The position numbers and the translations under genes were made by a program. Source: SVEL01 sp045126215 (GTDB lineage: Bacteria; Bacillota; Clostridia; Lachnospirales; Lachnospiraceae). From it: DNA of 64,000 nt. Positions 35,077-44,504 of the stretch are shown here, piece by piece. The notes under the pieces are model-generated. The model saw only the letters and a program-made list of their open reading frames with translations. It was not told the DNA's origin and searched no databases. The DNA lies in assembly GCA_045126215.1 (NCBI GenBank), contig JBGVOD010000023.1:40821-104820 (forward strand), written 5' to 3'. Each line of letters opens with the position of its first letter. Positions within the stretch are counted from its first letter, which is position 1.

Positions 35077-36507
35077 CTATTTTTCACTATAAGCGATTGG
35101 AATTCTAATTGTGAATGTTGTACCTTCGCCTTCTACACTATAAACTTTTATATCACCATTATGTAAATTTACAGCTTGCTGTGTAATTGCAAGTCCAAGA
35201 CCCGTTCCACCAGTTTCTCTTGATCTGGCTTTGTCTACTCTGAAAAATCTATCAAAAACTTTACTTTGATCTTCCTCTGGTATTCCAATACCTGAATCTT
35301 CAATTTTAATATAAAAGTATTTCAAATCCAGATTTAGAGAAACTCTGACCCATCCATCCATAACATTGTATTTTACAGCATTTTCAACAAGATTTGTAAT
35401 TACCATGTTCATTTTAACCTCATCAACACTTGCAACTACCTGTCTAAAACTCTCAAATACAATTTCAATATTTTTCTTTGCTGCTATAGGCTTTAATCTC
35501 TTTAATACTTTATCTATTAACTCATTTATATTTACAGATGTAATATTTAAACTATCAGAATGCTTGTCCATTTTCACAAGATTAAGCAGGTCTGTAATAA
35601 TCTGATTCTCCCTGTCTATTTCTTCCACAATATCTCCCATGAACTCTCTATATACTTCTGCTGGTAGCCCCTCCTGTTCAAGCAGACTATCTGCCAATAC
35701 TTTTATAGATGTAATAGGTGTCTTAAGCTCATGAGACACATTAGAAACAAATTCCTGACGAGAATTATCAAGATTTTTTAATTTAAGCAGAATATCATTA
35801 AATGACTCGTCAATTTTTGCAATTTCTGTATAACCACTTGTAGAAAGCTTGTAATCCAGATCACCTGTCTTGATTTTATGAATGTCTTCATTCATTTTTA
35901 TTAATGGTTTTGATACGGAATACATATATATAATTGAAATACATATCATGACAATCCATAAAACAACCATTATTTCATTTAAGATAGTATTAAGGTTTTT
36001 AATATTTTTCTCAATGTCACTAGTGGTAAAATTGAAGTATGCAACGCCTTCTTTATCATCACTTCCCGAAAATCTGAAGGCTATTTCAATATTACTGTTC
36101 TCATCATCATAATTATTTATTTCATTTCCTTCGAAACATTCAATTACACTTTTTGAAATACAGGTTTTCTTTTCATCAACTACATATGTATCTTTGATAA
36201 TAATGTAATTTGAATCAACAATAATTATTCGCCCACTATAAACACTAGTAAGCTGCTCAAGCTCTATACCAACAGCTTCTGATGTATTATTATTCAGATA
36301 ATCTGTAGAAATAAGCAGATTTTTAATCATATACGCCATATTATAAATCTTATCTTGTCTTGTACTTATCTCATTTTCCTCATACAAATGAATAGCATAA
36401 CTTTTAAAAAGAAAAATAGGAATTATACTAAACAACAAAAGAACTACTAATATGTTAAATCTAAAAGACTTTATTACTTTAAAAAAACTATTCGTATTCT
36501 GATTCAT
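35077..36507 (-). CDS. Membrane sensor histidine kinase
   Basis: The protein has 476 residues. I chose the ATG at 36507, 5 bases after the regulator's stop; a longer frame would overlap that gene by 31 bases. Two membrane spans (about 16-36 and 178-198) bracket an extracellular sensor of about 140 residues, followed by HAMP and a HisKA domain with the phospho-acceptor His near residue 255 in VSHELKTPITS. The ATP-binding lid motifs are NLVENAVKY (N), DSGIGIPEED (G1), FDRFFRVD (F) and GGTGLGLAI (G2). The layout is WalK/PhoR-like. It pairs with the OmpR-type regulator upstream; its stimulus is unknown. Confidence 0.93.
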   Translation of the reverse strand: MNQNTNSFFKVIKSFRFNILVVLLLFSIIPIFLFKSYAIHLYEENEISTRQDKIYNMAYMIKNLLISTDYLNNNTSEAVGIELEQLTSVYSGRIIIVDSNYIIIKDTYVVDEKKTCISKSVIECFEGNEINNYDDENSNIEIAFRFSGSDDKEGVAYFNFTTSDIEKNIKNLNTILNEIMVVLWIVMICISIIYMYSVSKPLIKMNEDIHKIKTGDLDYKLSTSGYTEIAKIDESFNDILLKLKNLDNSRQEFVSNVSHELKTPITSIKVLADSLLEQEGLPAEVYREFMGDIVEEIDRENQIITDLLNLVKMDKHSDSLNITSVNINELIDKVLKRLKPIAAKKNIEIVFESFRQVVASVDEVKMNMVITNLVENAVKYNVMDGWVRVSLNLDLKYFYIKIEDSGIGIPEEDQSKVFDRFFRVDKARSRETGGTGLGLAITQQAVNLHNGDIKVYSVEGEGTTFTIRIPIAYSEK

Positions 36508-36512
36508 ATCAA

Positions 36513-37202
36513 TTAACCACGGAAGAAGTATCCAACGCCCCATTTTGTATGAACATATTTTGGTTCACTTGGATTACTTTCAATTTTTTCTCTTAATCTT
36601 CTAACATGTACATCTACAGTTCTTGCATCACCAGGATAATCATATCCCCATACAATATTTAAAAGTACCTCTCTACTGTATACTTTGTTAGGATTCATTA
36701 CAAGAAGCTCCAATAAATCAAACTCTTTTGCTGTAAGATTTATTTCTATATCGCTTATATATACTCTTCTACTTTCTGTATCAAGTACTAAATCGCCTTT
36801 TTTAATAACCTTTGGATTCTCTTCTTTCTTTTCTTTCTTAAGATTTCTTCGCACTATTGCACGTATTCTTGCCTTCACTTCCAAAATATTAAATGGCTTT
36901 GTGATATAATCATCTGCACCATAATCAAGTCCAAGAATTTTATCCATATCATCGCCTTTTGCTGTAAGCATAATAATAGGCACATCTGAAAACTCTCTTA
37001 TCTGCTGGCAAACTTCATATCCATTGAGTTTTGGAAGCATTAAATCCAAAAGAATAAGGTCAAAATTTGTATTTTTTGCCTTTTCAACTGCCTCCTCACC
37101 ATCATATGCACATTCAACTTCCATCTGATCCTGTTCAAGAGAAAACTTTATTCCTTTAACAATTAATTTTTCGTCATCTACTACCAATATTTTCTGTCCC
37201 AT
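36513..37202 (-). CDS. OmpR/PhoB-family response regulator
   Basis: The protein has 229 residues. The receiver has D9-D10, phospho-acceptor D53 (LLDLMLPKLNG), T and K (ITKPF) in place; the C-terminal winged helix has LTAKEFDLLELL and ARTVDVHVRRLREKI. The sequence is close to WalR/PhoP-type regulators of cell-envelope or phosphate responses. It leads an apparent operon with the kinase, the GerMN lipoprotein and possibly comEC. The ribosome site upstream is weak (GATGGG), so translation may be modest. The name is not assigned because WalR and PhoP cannot be separated here. Confidence 0.93.
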   Translation of the reverse strand: MGQKILVVDDEKLIVKGIKFSLEQDQMEVECAYDGEEAVEKAKNTNFDLILLDLMLPKLNGYEVCQQIREFSDVPIIMLTAKGDDMDKILGLDYGADDYITKPFNILEVKARIRAIVRRNLKKEKKEENPKVIKKGDLVLDTESRRVYISDIEINLTAKEFDLLELLVMNPNKVYSREVLLNIVWGYDYPGDARTVDVHVRRLREKIESNPSEPKYVHTKWGVGYFFRG

Positions 37203-37296
37203 AATCCAAACCCATCTTTTCTAAATAATAATTCTATAATGTCTATTCGTACTATCTCATTACTAAAGTAATGAGTATTCTGCATCAAAACTAAAG

Positions 37297-37920
37297 TCAA
37301 TTAACACATATGAAATCCTTTATACTCTCATATGCTGCGTTTTTTATACCAGGCACATTCATTATTTCTTCAATATTTTTAAACTTCCCATGTTCTTCTC
37401 TATATGTAATAATCTTTTGTGCCTTTGAGTCACCTATACCTGATAAACTCATAAGTTCTTCTTTTGTGGCCGTATTAATATTTACTAAAATTCTGTCAGT
37501 ATTCTCTTCGTCTGTATACATCTGATTCTGATACGCAAATTGTTCATCAGTTTCTTCATCTACTGAATATATATGAATGTGCATTCCATCTACAACCTGA
37601 CTTGCAAGATTAACACATGTACTATTTGCACATTCCGAAAATCCACCTGCCATATTAAGCACGTCAATTATTCTGCTTCCATATGGTAAAACATATACTC
37701 CTGGCAATTTTACACACCCTGTAATATAAACATATATCTTTGAAATACTTGTCGTACTTTCATCAGTGATTTTTGAAGTAGAAATTTCACAATACGATTC
37801 TACATAAGTATCGTCAGACACATTCTTTTCTCTAAGCTTTAAACTACTGTCACACCCGGAAATACAGCTCAAAAAAAGAATTACAACTGTAGTAAATATA
37901 ATATTGAAATATAATTTCAA
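37297..37920 (-). CDS. comEA: ComEA-like DNA-binding competence protein, lipoprotein form
   Basis: ComEA binds double-stranded DNA outside the membrane and hands it to ComEC. The protein has 207 residues. A SLBB domain (ITGCVKLPGVYVLPYGSRII) is followed by an acidic linker and two helix-hairpin-helix motifs (INTATKEELMSLSGIGDSKA and FKNIEEIMNVPGIKNAAYE). The start codon is TTG behind AAGGGGG. Instead of the usual uncleaved anchor, the N-terminus looks like a lipoprotein signal (LSCISGC, cysteine near residue 23). The ribosome site can pair with CCCC just upstream (CCCCATATAAGGGG), so initiation may be restrained. Confidence 0.88.
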   Translation of the reverse strand: MKLYFNIIFTTVVILFLSCISGCDSSLKLREKNVSDDTYVESYCEISTSKITDESTTSISKIYVYITGCVKLPGVYVLPYGSRIIDVLNMAGGFSECANSTCVNLASQVVDGMHIHIYSVDEETDEQFAYQNQMYTDEENTDRILVNINTATKEELMSLSGIGDSKAQKIITYREEHGKFKNIEEIMNVPGIKNAAYESIKDFICVN

Positions 37921-38004
37921 TGTACTACCCCCTTATATGGGGCTCCTCACAAATACCACAATTGTAATTCTACACATATTCAAATAAAAAAACAATAGAT
38001 TTCT

Positions 38005-39291
38005 TTATTTTACACGTTCATTATATTTTTTTTGCAGTCCATCAAGTATTTCCTTTGGTACATCTCCATCCCAAATGGATTTTATAGCCTCCTCCATCAC
38101 AATACAATAATCTTCTGTTGCAAGCAGATTAGACATAATAATTGCACTTCCATATACATCATGCATCTCATTTATATGTTCATTAGTATATTCAATTTCA
38201 TTCCTACATGATACTATTCCACATAAATCATACAAATTATTTGCATATTCATAAGAAACAAACTTCGCAAACTTCTTAGCAGTTTCTTTATTTGTACCTC
38301 TTGGATTTACTGCAATAATATCAGTATATGACAATCCATTACATAATATATCATCAGCTAAATCCGGCATTTTAACAGCTTTGTAATTTACTGAATCACC
38401 AATTTTAGAAATCGCATCAGTACCTGCTATTGTAAATACAACCTCACCTTTTGAAAATGAGTCAATTATATCATCATATTTATCCTGACCTGACAAAGAG
38501 AAATAATCTTTAAGTAGAAGATACTGTTCTACAGCCTTTAAAACACCATCATTTGATATACTTACATTCTTTTCTTTGCCATCTATTACAATACTGTTTC
38601 CAATAAATCCATAGTTATACAGAAGATTATTCACATCCCACATAAAAATACTTTTTATGTTTAAAATATCATTTCTGCTCTCTTCAGTATCTGTTGTATT
38701 AACATCAGTCTGCCCATTTTCATCATCAGACATAGTATCATTAAATGTATCAGCAAACTGCTTTATATCCTCAAAAGACTTTATCTCTGTTGTTACCAAA
38801 TCAGTATTATAAAGTAATGCTGCAACATCAAATCCTAAAGGCATACCAAATAATTTAGAGTCATATGTTATTGCATCCAAAGCAGTTTTTTCATAGGCAT
38901 CCTCATTAAAATCTTCGTCATCATTTTCTTCTAAAATGCCTAATAAATATGCCTTTTCAAGATATTCACTTGCCATTATATAAAGATCTGGTCCTTCACC
39001 ATTTTTTGACTGTTCACTTATATAATCAAAATATGCAGGTTCACTTATAAATCTTAAATTAAATTCATACTCTGAATTTGTCTTTTGCTTAAATTCCGTA
39101 ATCGCTGCTTCTAAGTATTGTTCATAGCCTGCATACGAATACCATATATCCACCACATTATCTATGTCTGATTCTGTGCTTTGGCTTTCTGTTGCTTTTT
39201 CATTTTTGTTATCTGATGCTACTTTAATAAGAAATATACTTATAATACACATTAAAACGGCAAAAATTATTTGTCCTTTAAACTTATTCAT
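38005..39291 (-). CDS. Extracellular solute-binding protein, orphan
   Basis: The protein has 428 residues. It resembles the carbohydrate ABC-transporter substrate-binding family: VDIWYSYAGYEQYLEAAI at the mature N-terminus, GPDLYIMASEYL, and a second lobe with VAGTDAIS-like and VNPRGTNKETAKKFAKFV segments. The N-terminus is a hydrophobic span (IIFAVLMCIISIFLIKV) without a lipobox cysteine at the end, so it may stay as a membrane anchor. No permease or ATPase gene is near; it stands alone between comEA and argD. Transport is therefore uncertain; a sensory or chemotaxis role is possible. Confidence 0.75.
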   Translation of the reverse strand: MNKFKGQIIFAVLMCIISIFLIKVASDNKNEKATESQSTESDIDNVVDIWYSYAGYEQYLEAAITEFKQKTNSEYEFNLRFISEPAYFDYISEQSKNGEGPDLYIMASEYLEKAYLLGILEENDDEDFNEDAYEKTALDAITYDSKLFGMPLGFDVAALLYNTDLVTTEIKSFEDIKQFADTFNDTMSDDENGQTDVNTTDTEESRNDILNIKSIFMWDVNNLLYNYGFIGNSIVIDGKEKNVSISNDGVLKAVEQYLLLKDYFSLSGQDKYDDIIDSFSKGEVVFTIAGTDAISKIGDSVNYKAVKMPDLADDILCNGLSYTDIIAVNPRGTNKETAKKFAKFVSYEYANNLYDLCGIVSCRNEIEYTNEHINEMHDVYGSAIIMSNLLATEDYCIVMEEAIKSIWDGDVPKEILDGLQKKYNERVK

Positions 39292-39315
39292 AAAAACCTC
39301 TTTTAACTATTTACG

Positions 39316-40497
39316 CTATAATGATTTTTTCAAAATGTCAATCATCTTATCTACATCTTCCTTTTTAATCACAAGAGGTGGTACCATTCGAAGTACGTCG
39401 CTTCCTGCTGATATAACAATAAGACCATTTTCAATACATTTTTTTACAGTTTCTGATACAGGCGTTGTAAGAACTAATCCCTGCATGAGCCCTTTTCCTC
39501 TTCTAGCCGATACATTAGGAAACTCATTTACAATCTCATCAAGCTTTTCTTCAAGATATTTTGAAACCTCATTTACGTTATCAAGAATTTTATTTTCTTC
39601 AAACATATCAAACACTTTGCTGACAGCTGCTGTTGCAAGTGGATTTCCACCATATGTTGTTCCATGGTCTCCTGGTACCATTGCCTTCGCAACATTTTCC
39701 TTTGCAATAAATGCTCCAACAGGAATACCACATCCAAGTGCTTTCGCCGATGTAACTACATCAGGTAATACTCCATAATGTTCATACGCAAACATCTTAC
39801 CTGTACGTCCCATACCACACTGTATTTCATCGCAAATCATAACAATATCTTTTTCATTGCAAAGCTCCCTTATGCCTTGCATAAATTCATCCGTTGCAGG
39901 ATATATGCCACCTTCACCCTGAACTGGTTCAAATATAATTGCACATGTTTTTTCATTTACTAATGCTTTTACACTTTCAAGATCATTAAACTTTGCAAAT
40001 TTTACCCCACCAATAAGTGGCTTAAATGGTTCCTGATAATGACTATTTCCTGTTACCGATAAAGCTCCAAGACTCCTTCCATGGAAGGAATGTTCCATAG
40101 CAATAATCTCATGATCTGTACTTCCATCTTTAAGATATGCATATTTTCTAGCCAATTTAATAGCGCCCTCTATTGCTTCTGTACCACTGTTTGTAAAAAA
40201 TACTCTATCTAATTTTGTTGTATTAACTATTTTTTTTGCAGCTTCTACTGCAGGAACATTGTAATATAGATTTGATGTATGAATCAACTTATCAATCTGA
40301 TTTTTTAATGCATCATTATATTCTTTATTATTGTATCCAAAGGCAAAAACAGCTATTCCTGCCGCAAAGTCAAGATATTCTTTTCCATCTGTATCATAAA
40401 GATAAACGCCATCACCTTTATCAAGTACTATCTTGAACCTATTATATGTATGAAGAAGAACTTTTTCAGCCTCTTCCATATATTCATTTGTTGTCAT
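39316..40497 (-). CDS. argD: Acetylornithine aminotransferase
   Basis: This is a class III pyridoxal-phosphate aminotransferase that converts N-acetylglutamate semialdehyde to N-acetylornithine in arginine synthesis. The protein has 393 residues from the ATG at 40497, which has AAGGAGG upstream; a longer frame contains that site. The landmarks are VFFTNSGTEAIEGAIKLAR, FHGRSLGALSVTG, MICDEIQCGMGRTG and the lysine in TSAKALGCGIPVG that carries the cofactor. It follows argB by 16 bases. Family members may also act on succinyl-diaminopimelate precursors, but the argB partner supports ArgD. Confidence 0.94.
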   Translation of the reverse strand: MTTNEYMEEAEKVLLHTYNRFKIVLDKGDGVYLYDTDGKEYLDFAAGIAVFAFGYNNKEYNDALKNQIDKLIHTSNLYYNVPAVEAAKKIVNTTKLDRVFFTNSGTEAIEGAIKLARKYAYLKDGSTDHEIIAMEHSFHGRSLGALSVTGNSHYQEPFKPLIGGVKFAKFNDLESVKALVNEKTCAIIFEPVQGEGGIYPATDEFMQGIRELCNEKDIVMICDEIQCGMGRTGKMFAYEHYGVLPDVVTSAKALGCGIPVGAFIAKENVAKAMVPGDHGTTYGGNPLATAAVSKVFDMFEENKILDNVNEVSKYLEEKLDEIVNEFPNVSARRGKGLMQGLVLTTPVSETVKKCIENGLIVISAGSDVLRMVPPLVIKKEDVDKMIDILKKSL

Positions 40498-40513
40498 AAG
40501 ATATTCCTCCTTT

Positions 40514-41425
40514 TTATAAATCTGCTGACTGATTATAAAATCTTTCATCAGTATTATTTATGATTGCAGTACCTACACCTTTATTTGTGAATATTTCAAG
40601 CAATAAGCAATGAAGAATACGTCCATCCAAAATATGCACTCTTGACACACCATTTTCGATAGCATCAATACAGTTATTAATCTTTGGAAGCATTCCACCG
40701 CCGATATTACCATTGCTTACAAGCTCTCTAGCCTCCTGCACACTTAATTCTGAAATAAGAGTATCAGGGTCCTTTGGATCCTTATATACACCTTCAATAT
40801 CTGTAAGAAATGCAAGCTTTTCAGCCTTTACCTCTCTTGCAATTGCACATGCAGCATCATCTGCATTAATGTTATATGAATGGAAGTTTTCATCCATACC
40901 AATTGGACTGACAATCGGAAGATAATCCTTCTCCAGTAAATCAAAAAGAATCTTTGTATCTACATTTGTAATTTCACCTACATATCCAATATCTTCACCA
41001 TTTGAATATTTCTTCTCACATGTAAGAAGCTTTCCATCCTTACCACTGATGCTTATAGCCTTTACACCAAGTTCTTCTACCATTGAAACAAGCTGTTTAC
41101 CTACTTTTCCAAGAACCATTTCTGCAATTTCCATTGTATCTTCATCAGTAACACGAAGACCATTTACAAACTTTGGTTCCTTTCCTGACATTTCAACCCA
41201 TTTACTAATTTCTTTTCCACCACCATGAACAATGATTGGCTTGAATCCTACTAATTTAAGAAGAGTTACATCCTTAATAACATTTCTCTTAAGCTCATCC
41301 TTTGTCATAGCACTTCCACCATACTTTACAACAATGATTCTTCTATTAAATTTCTGAATATATGGTAATGCTTCTATTAATACATTTGCTTTTTCCTGAT
41401 AATTTTCCATTTCGTTTTCTAACAT
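40514..41425 (-). CDS. argB: Acetylglutamate kinase
   Basis: ArgB phosphorylates N-acetylglutamate, the controlled step of arginine synthesis. The protein has 303 residues and the amino-acid-kinase fold: VKYGGSAM near the start, IVHGGGKEISKW, and NINADDAACAIAREV and LTDIEGVYKDP later. The N-terminal extension before VKYGG (about 30 residues) is typical of arginine-inhibited, hexameric ArgB enzymes. AGGAGG precedes the start. It is co-transcribed with argD and divergent from argG, so the 289-base gap between them carries regulatory sites for both directions. Confidence 0.95.
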   Translation of the reverse strand: MLENEMENYQEKANVLIEALPYIQKFNRRIIVVKYGGSAMTKDELKRNVIKDVTLLKLVGFKPIIVHGGGKEISKWVEMSGKEPKFVNGLRVTDEDTMEIAEMVLGKVGKQLVSMVEELGVKAISISGKDGKLLTCEKKYSNGEDIGYVGEITNVDTKILFDLLEKDYLPIVSPIGMDENFHSYNINADDAACAIAREVKAEKLAFLTDIEGVYKDPKDPDTLISELSVQEARELVSNGNIGGGMLPKINNCIDAIENGVSRVHILDGRILHCLLLEIFTNKGVGTAIINNTDERFYNQSADL

Positions 41426-41571
41426 AAAAAACCTCCTATATGTAAACCATTACATAAATATACAACTCGTTTCAAATTTATGCAACCCCTTTTTTTGATT
41501 TTTTCCTTTTTTTATCATATTTTTCATTTATGCACCATATTCATTTTTTATGCATTATTTATGCATATTTA

Positions 41572-41585
41572 TGAATAAATATTTT
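41572..41585 (+). promoter_or_regulatory. ARG-box-like operator upstream of argG
   Basis: TGAATAAATATTTT matches 12 of 14 positions of the ArgR consensus TGAATWWWWATTCA and lies 10 bases upstream of the argG -35. Further ATGCAT/TATTCAT half-sites occur in 41529-41570. The region is AT-rich, so support is moderate. Confidence 0.45.
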
Positions 41586-41595
41586 AAAAAAATGC

Positions 41596-41624
41596 TTGCA
41601 CATTCATTATTATTACTGTATATT
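41596..41624 (+). promoter_or_regulatory. argG promoter
   Basis: TTGCAC (41596-41601), 17-base spacer, TATATT (41619-41624), about 85 bases before the argG start. Confidence 0.65.
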
Positions 41625-41714
41625 TATCAATGAAGAAAACAGAATACGCATATTATTTAGACTTATGCACTACATCTGTTTAAATAAAATATAAATTACA
41701 GGAGGATTTCTCTA

Positions 41715-42944
41715 ATGAAAGAAAAAGTTGTTTTAGCTTACTCTGGTGGTCTTGACACTACAGCCATTATTCCATGGTTAAAGGAAAATTTTGATTACGA
41801 AGTTATTTGCTGCTGTATTGACTGTGGTCAGGGCAACGAATTAGATGGTTTGGAAGAAAGAGCAAAATTATCAGGTGCTTCAAAATTATATATAGAAGAT
41901 ATCGTTGATGAATTCTGTGATGACTATATTGTTCCATGTGTTCAGGCAAATGCTGTATACGAGAACAAATACTTACTTGGTACATCAATGGCTCGTCCGG
42001 GTATTGCTAAAAGATTAGTAGAAATCGCTCGTAAAGAAGGCGCTGTTGCAATCTGCCACGGTGCTACTGGTAAAGGAAATGACCAGATCAGATTCGAACT
42101 TGGTATTAAAGCCTTAGCTCCAGACATCAAGGTTATTGCTCCTTGGAGAATGACAGACATCTGGACAATGCAATCAAGAGAAGATGAAATCGAATATTGT
42201 AAAAAGCACGGTATTGATTTACCATTCTCAGCTGATTCAAGCTATAGCCGTGACCGTAACTTATGGCACATAAGTCATGAAGGTCTCGAACTTGAAGATC
42301 CTTCAAACGAACCAAACTACGATCACTTATTAGTTCTTAGTGTAAGACCTGAGAAAGCTCCAGATGAGGGAGAATATGTTACAATGACATTTGAAAAGGG
42401 TGTTCCAACTTCTTTAAATGGCAAGAAAATGAAAGTTTCTGATATAATAAAGGAATTAAATGTTCTTGGTGGTAAGCATGGTATTGGTATCATTGATATC
42501 GTAGAAAACCGTGTAGTTGGTATGAAGTCTCGTGGTGTATACGAAACACCAGGTGGAACAATCCTTATGGAAGCTCATCAGCAGCTTGAAGAATTAGTTC
42601 TTGACAGAGCAACATATGAAGTTAAGAAAGAAATGGGTAATAAATTTGCTCAGATCGTATACGAAGGAAAATGGTTTACTCCTCTTCGTGAAGCTATTCA
42701 GGCATTTATCGAAGTAACTCAGGAATACGTTACAGGTGAAGTAAAATTCAAGCTTTACAAAGGTAATATCATTAAAGCTGGTACAACTTCTCCATATTCA
42801 CTATACAGTGAATCACTTGCAAGCTTCACAACTGGTGATTTATATGATCATCATGATGCTGACGGTTTCATCACATTATTTGGTCTTCCACTTAAGGTAA
42901 GAGCAATGAAGATGCAGGAACTTGAGAAGAAAAATAATAAATAG
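41715..42944 (+). CDS. argG: Argininosuccinate synthase
   Basis: ArgG condenses citrulline and aspartate with ATP to argininosuccinate. The protein has 409 residues. The ATP-binding P-loop of the N-type ATP pyrophosphatase fold is AYSGGLDTTAI, and IDCGQ, HGATGKGNDQIRFE and the GGKHGIGIIDIVENR segment are characteristic. AGGAGG lies upstream. It is monocistronic, with a strong terminator. No argH is adjacent; argB-argD lies on the opposite strand, sharing the control region. Confidence 0.97.
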   Translation: MKEKVVLAYSGGLDTTAIIPWLKENFDYEVICCCIDCGQGNELDGLEERAKLSGASKLYIEDIVDEFCDDYIVPCVQANAVYENKYLLGTSMARPGIAKRLVEIARKEGAVAICHGATGKGNDQIRFELGIKALAPDIKVIAPWRMTDIWTMQSREDEIEYCKKHGIDLPFSADSSYSRDRNLWHISHEGLELEDPSNEPNYDHLLVLSVRPEKAPDEGEYVTMTFEKGVPTSLNGKKMKVSDIIKELNVLGGKHGIGIIDIVENRVVGMKSRGVYETPGGTILMEAHQQLEELVLDRATYEVKKEMGNKFAQIVYEGKWFTPLREAIQAFIEVTQEYVTGEVKFKLYKGNIIKAGTTSPYSLYSESLASFTTGDLYDHHDADGFITLFGLPLKVRAMKMQELEKKNNK

Positions 42945-42972
42945 TAATTGAGTTTTATTGGTTAGTTTTTAC

Positions 42973-43024
42973 TAAAATAAAGATACCTTGTGGTTCAGAT
43001 GCCACAAGGTATTTTTATTTTAGT
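42973..43024. terminator. Bidirectional terminator between argG and folA
   Basis: ATACCTTGTGG (42983-42993) pairs with CCACAAGGTAT (43002-43012). T-rich sequence follows on both strands. It serves convergent argG and thyA-folA. Confidence 0.88.
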
Positions 43025-43086
43025 ATAGTTTTCTAAAATAATATATATAACTCAATTACTTTATAAGAGGATAAAAACTCATTTAT

Positions 43087-43584
43087 CTATATATTCTTTA
43101 CTCTCTCATACTTTCTGAAATAGTACTCTACATCAAAATATGTCTGCTCTTCGCTTTCTTCTACCAATTTCCACTCATCATTTTCGTCAAGATTTGGAAA
43201 TCTTGTATCTGCCTGATATGCAAAATCAATATATGTTACATATGCTGTATCAACATATGGAAGCATCTGTTCATATATACTTCCACCACCAATAACATAT
43301 ATATTTTTAGTATCAAACTTCTTAGCAGCTTCAAGAGCTTCTTCAATACTATGTACAATAGTAGCACCATCACATTCAAAATTCTTATCATGAGTAATAA
43401 CTATATTCTCTCTATTCTTCAACGGTCTTCCATTTGGAAAACTTAATAGTGTTTTCTTTCCCATAATCACAACATTACCAGATGTTGTTTCTCTGAAAAA
43501 CTTCATATCATCCGGAATGCTTATAAGTAATTTGTTTTGGTATCCAATTCCCCAATTTTTATCAACTGCAACTATTAAATTCAT
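43087..43584 (-). CDS. folA: Dihydrofolate reductase
   Basis: FolA regenerates tetrahydrofolate with NADPH, needed after the thymidylate synthase reaction. The protein has 165 residues from the ATG at 43584, chosen because GAGG lies upstream inside a longer TTG-started frame. Conserved blocks: MNLIVAVDKNWGIGYQNKL, IPDDMKFFRETT (catalytic Asp), VIMGKKTLLSFP, and IYVIGGGSIYEQML. It follows thyA by 13 bases, the standard coupling of the two enzymes in one operon. Confidence 0.94.
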   Translation of the reverse strand: MNLIVAVDKNWGIGYQNKLLISIPDDMKFFRETTSGNVVIMGKKTLLSFPNGRPLKNRENIVITHDKNFECDGATIVHSIEEALEAAKKFDTKNIYVIGGGSIYEQMLPYVDTAYVTYIDFAYQADTRFPNLDENDEWKLVEESEEQTYFDVEYYFRKYERVKNI

Positions 43585-43597
43585 TTCGTATACCTCA

Positions 43598-44428
43598 CTA
43601 TACTGCAACAGGAATATTCTTAACCTGTGGGCCTGTTACATAATTATCAAGTCTTACATCATCAACAGTAAAATCATAGAAATCCTTAATATCCGGATTC
43701 AACCAGAATGTTGGTGCAGGATATGTTGGTCTTTCTATAAGTTCCTTTATTATTGGGATATGCCTATCATATATATGTGCATCTGCAATAACATGTACTA
43801 ATTCACCAGGCTTAAATCCACATACCTGTGCAAGCATATGAACAAGTACCGCGTACTGACACACATTCCAGTTATTGGCTGCAAGAATATCCTGAGAACG
43901 CTGATTTAATATAGCATTTAATCTATCACCTGTTACATTAAATGTCATTGAATATGCACAAGGATAGAGATTCATTTCATTTAAATCACTGTGAACATAG
44001 ATATTTGTCATAATTCTACGGCTATATGGGTTATTTTTCAAATCATAGATAACTCTATCAACCTGGTCCATCATTCCTTCTTTATATTTATGTTTAACCT
44101 GCATCTGATAACCATAAGCCTTTCCAATAGAACCATTTTCGTCAGCCCATGCATCCCATATATGACTATTTAAATCATTTACATTATTTGACTTCTTCTG
44201 CCAAATCCAGAGCATTTCATCTACACAGGATTTTATAGCAGTCTTACGAAGAGTAATTGCAGGAAACTCTTTTGATAAATCATATCTGTTTACAACTCCA
44301 AACTTTTTGATTGTATATGCATATGATCCATCTTCCCACTTTGGTCTTACTTTTTCACCCTCTGTGCTAAAGCCATTTGCAATTATATCCTTACACATAT
44401 CAATAAATATATTATCAGCTAAACTCAT
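43598..44428 (-). CDS. thyA: Thymidylate synthase
   Basis: ThyA converts dUMP to dTMP using methylene-tetrahydrofolate. The protein has 276 residues. The catalytic cysteine is C157 in NLYPCAYSMTF, and QRSQDILAANNWNVCQYAVL and HIYDRH are the dUMP-binding segments. The neighbourhood of the cysteine is unlike the common PPCH form, and the protein belongs to a divergent ThyA branch common in this group of bacteria. It is co-transcribed with folA. dut, elsewhere in the window, supplies dUMP. Confidence 0.93.
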   Translation of the reverse strand: MSLADNIFIDMCKDIIANGFSTEGEKVRPKWEDGSYAYTIKKFGVVNRYDLSKEFPAITLRKTAIKSCVDEMLWIWQKKSNNVNDLNSHIWDAWADENGSIGKAYGYQMQVKHKYKEGMMDQVDRVIYDLKNNPYSRRIMTNIYVHSDLNEMNLYPCAYSMTFNVTGDRLNAILNQRSQDILAANNWNVCQYAVLVHMLAQVCGFKPGELVHVIADAHIYDRHIPIIKELIERPTYPAPTFWLNPDIKDFYDFTVDDVRLDNYVTGPQVKNIPVAV

Positions 44429-44504
44429 TTACATACCTTACCTTTACATCTCTTGTTTATATATTACCCACATATCGTAGCATTTAATTGTAAATCTTTC
44501 AACA

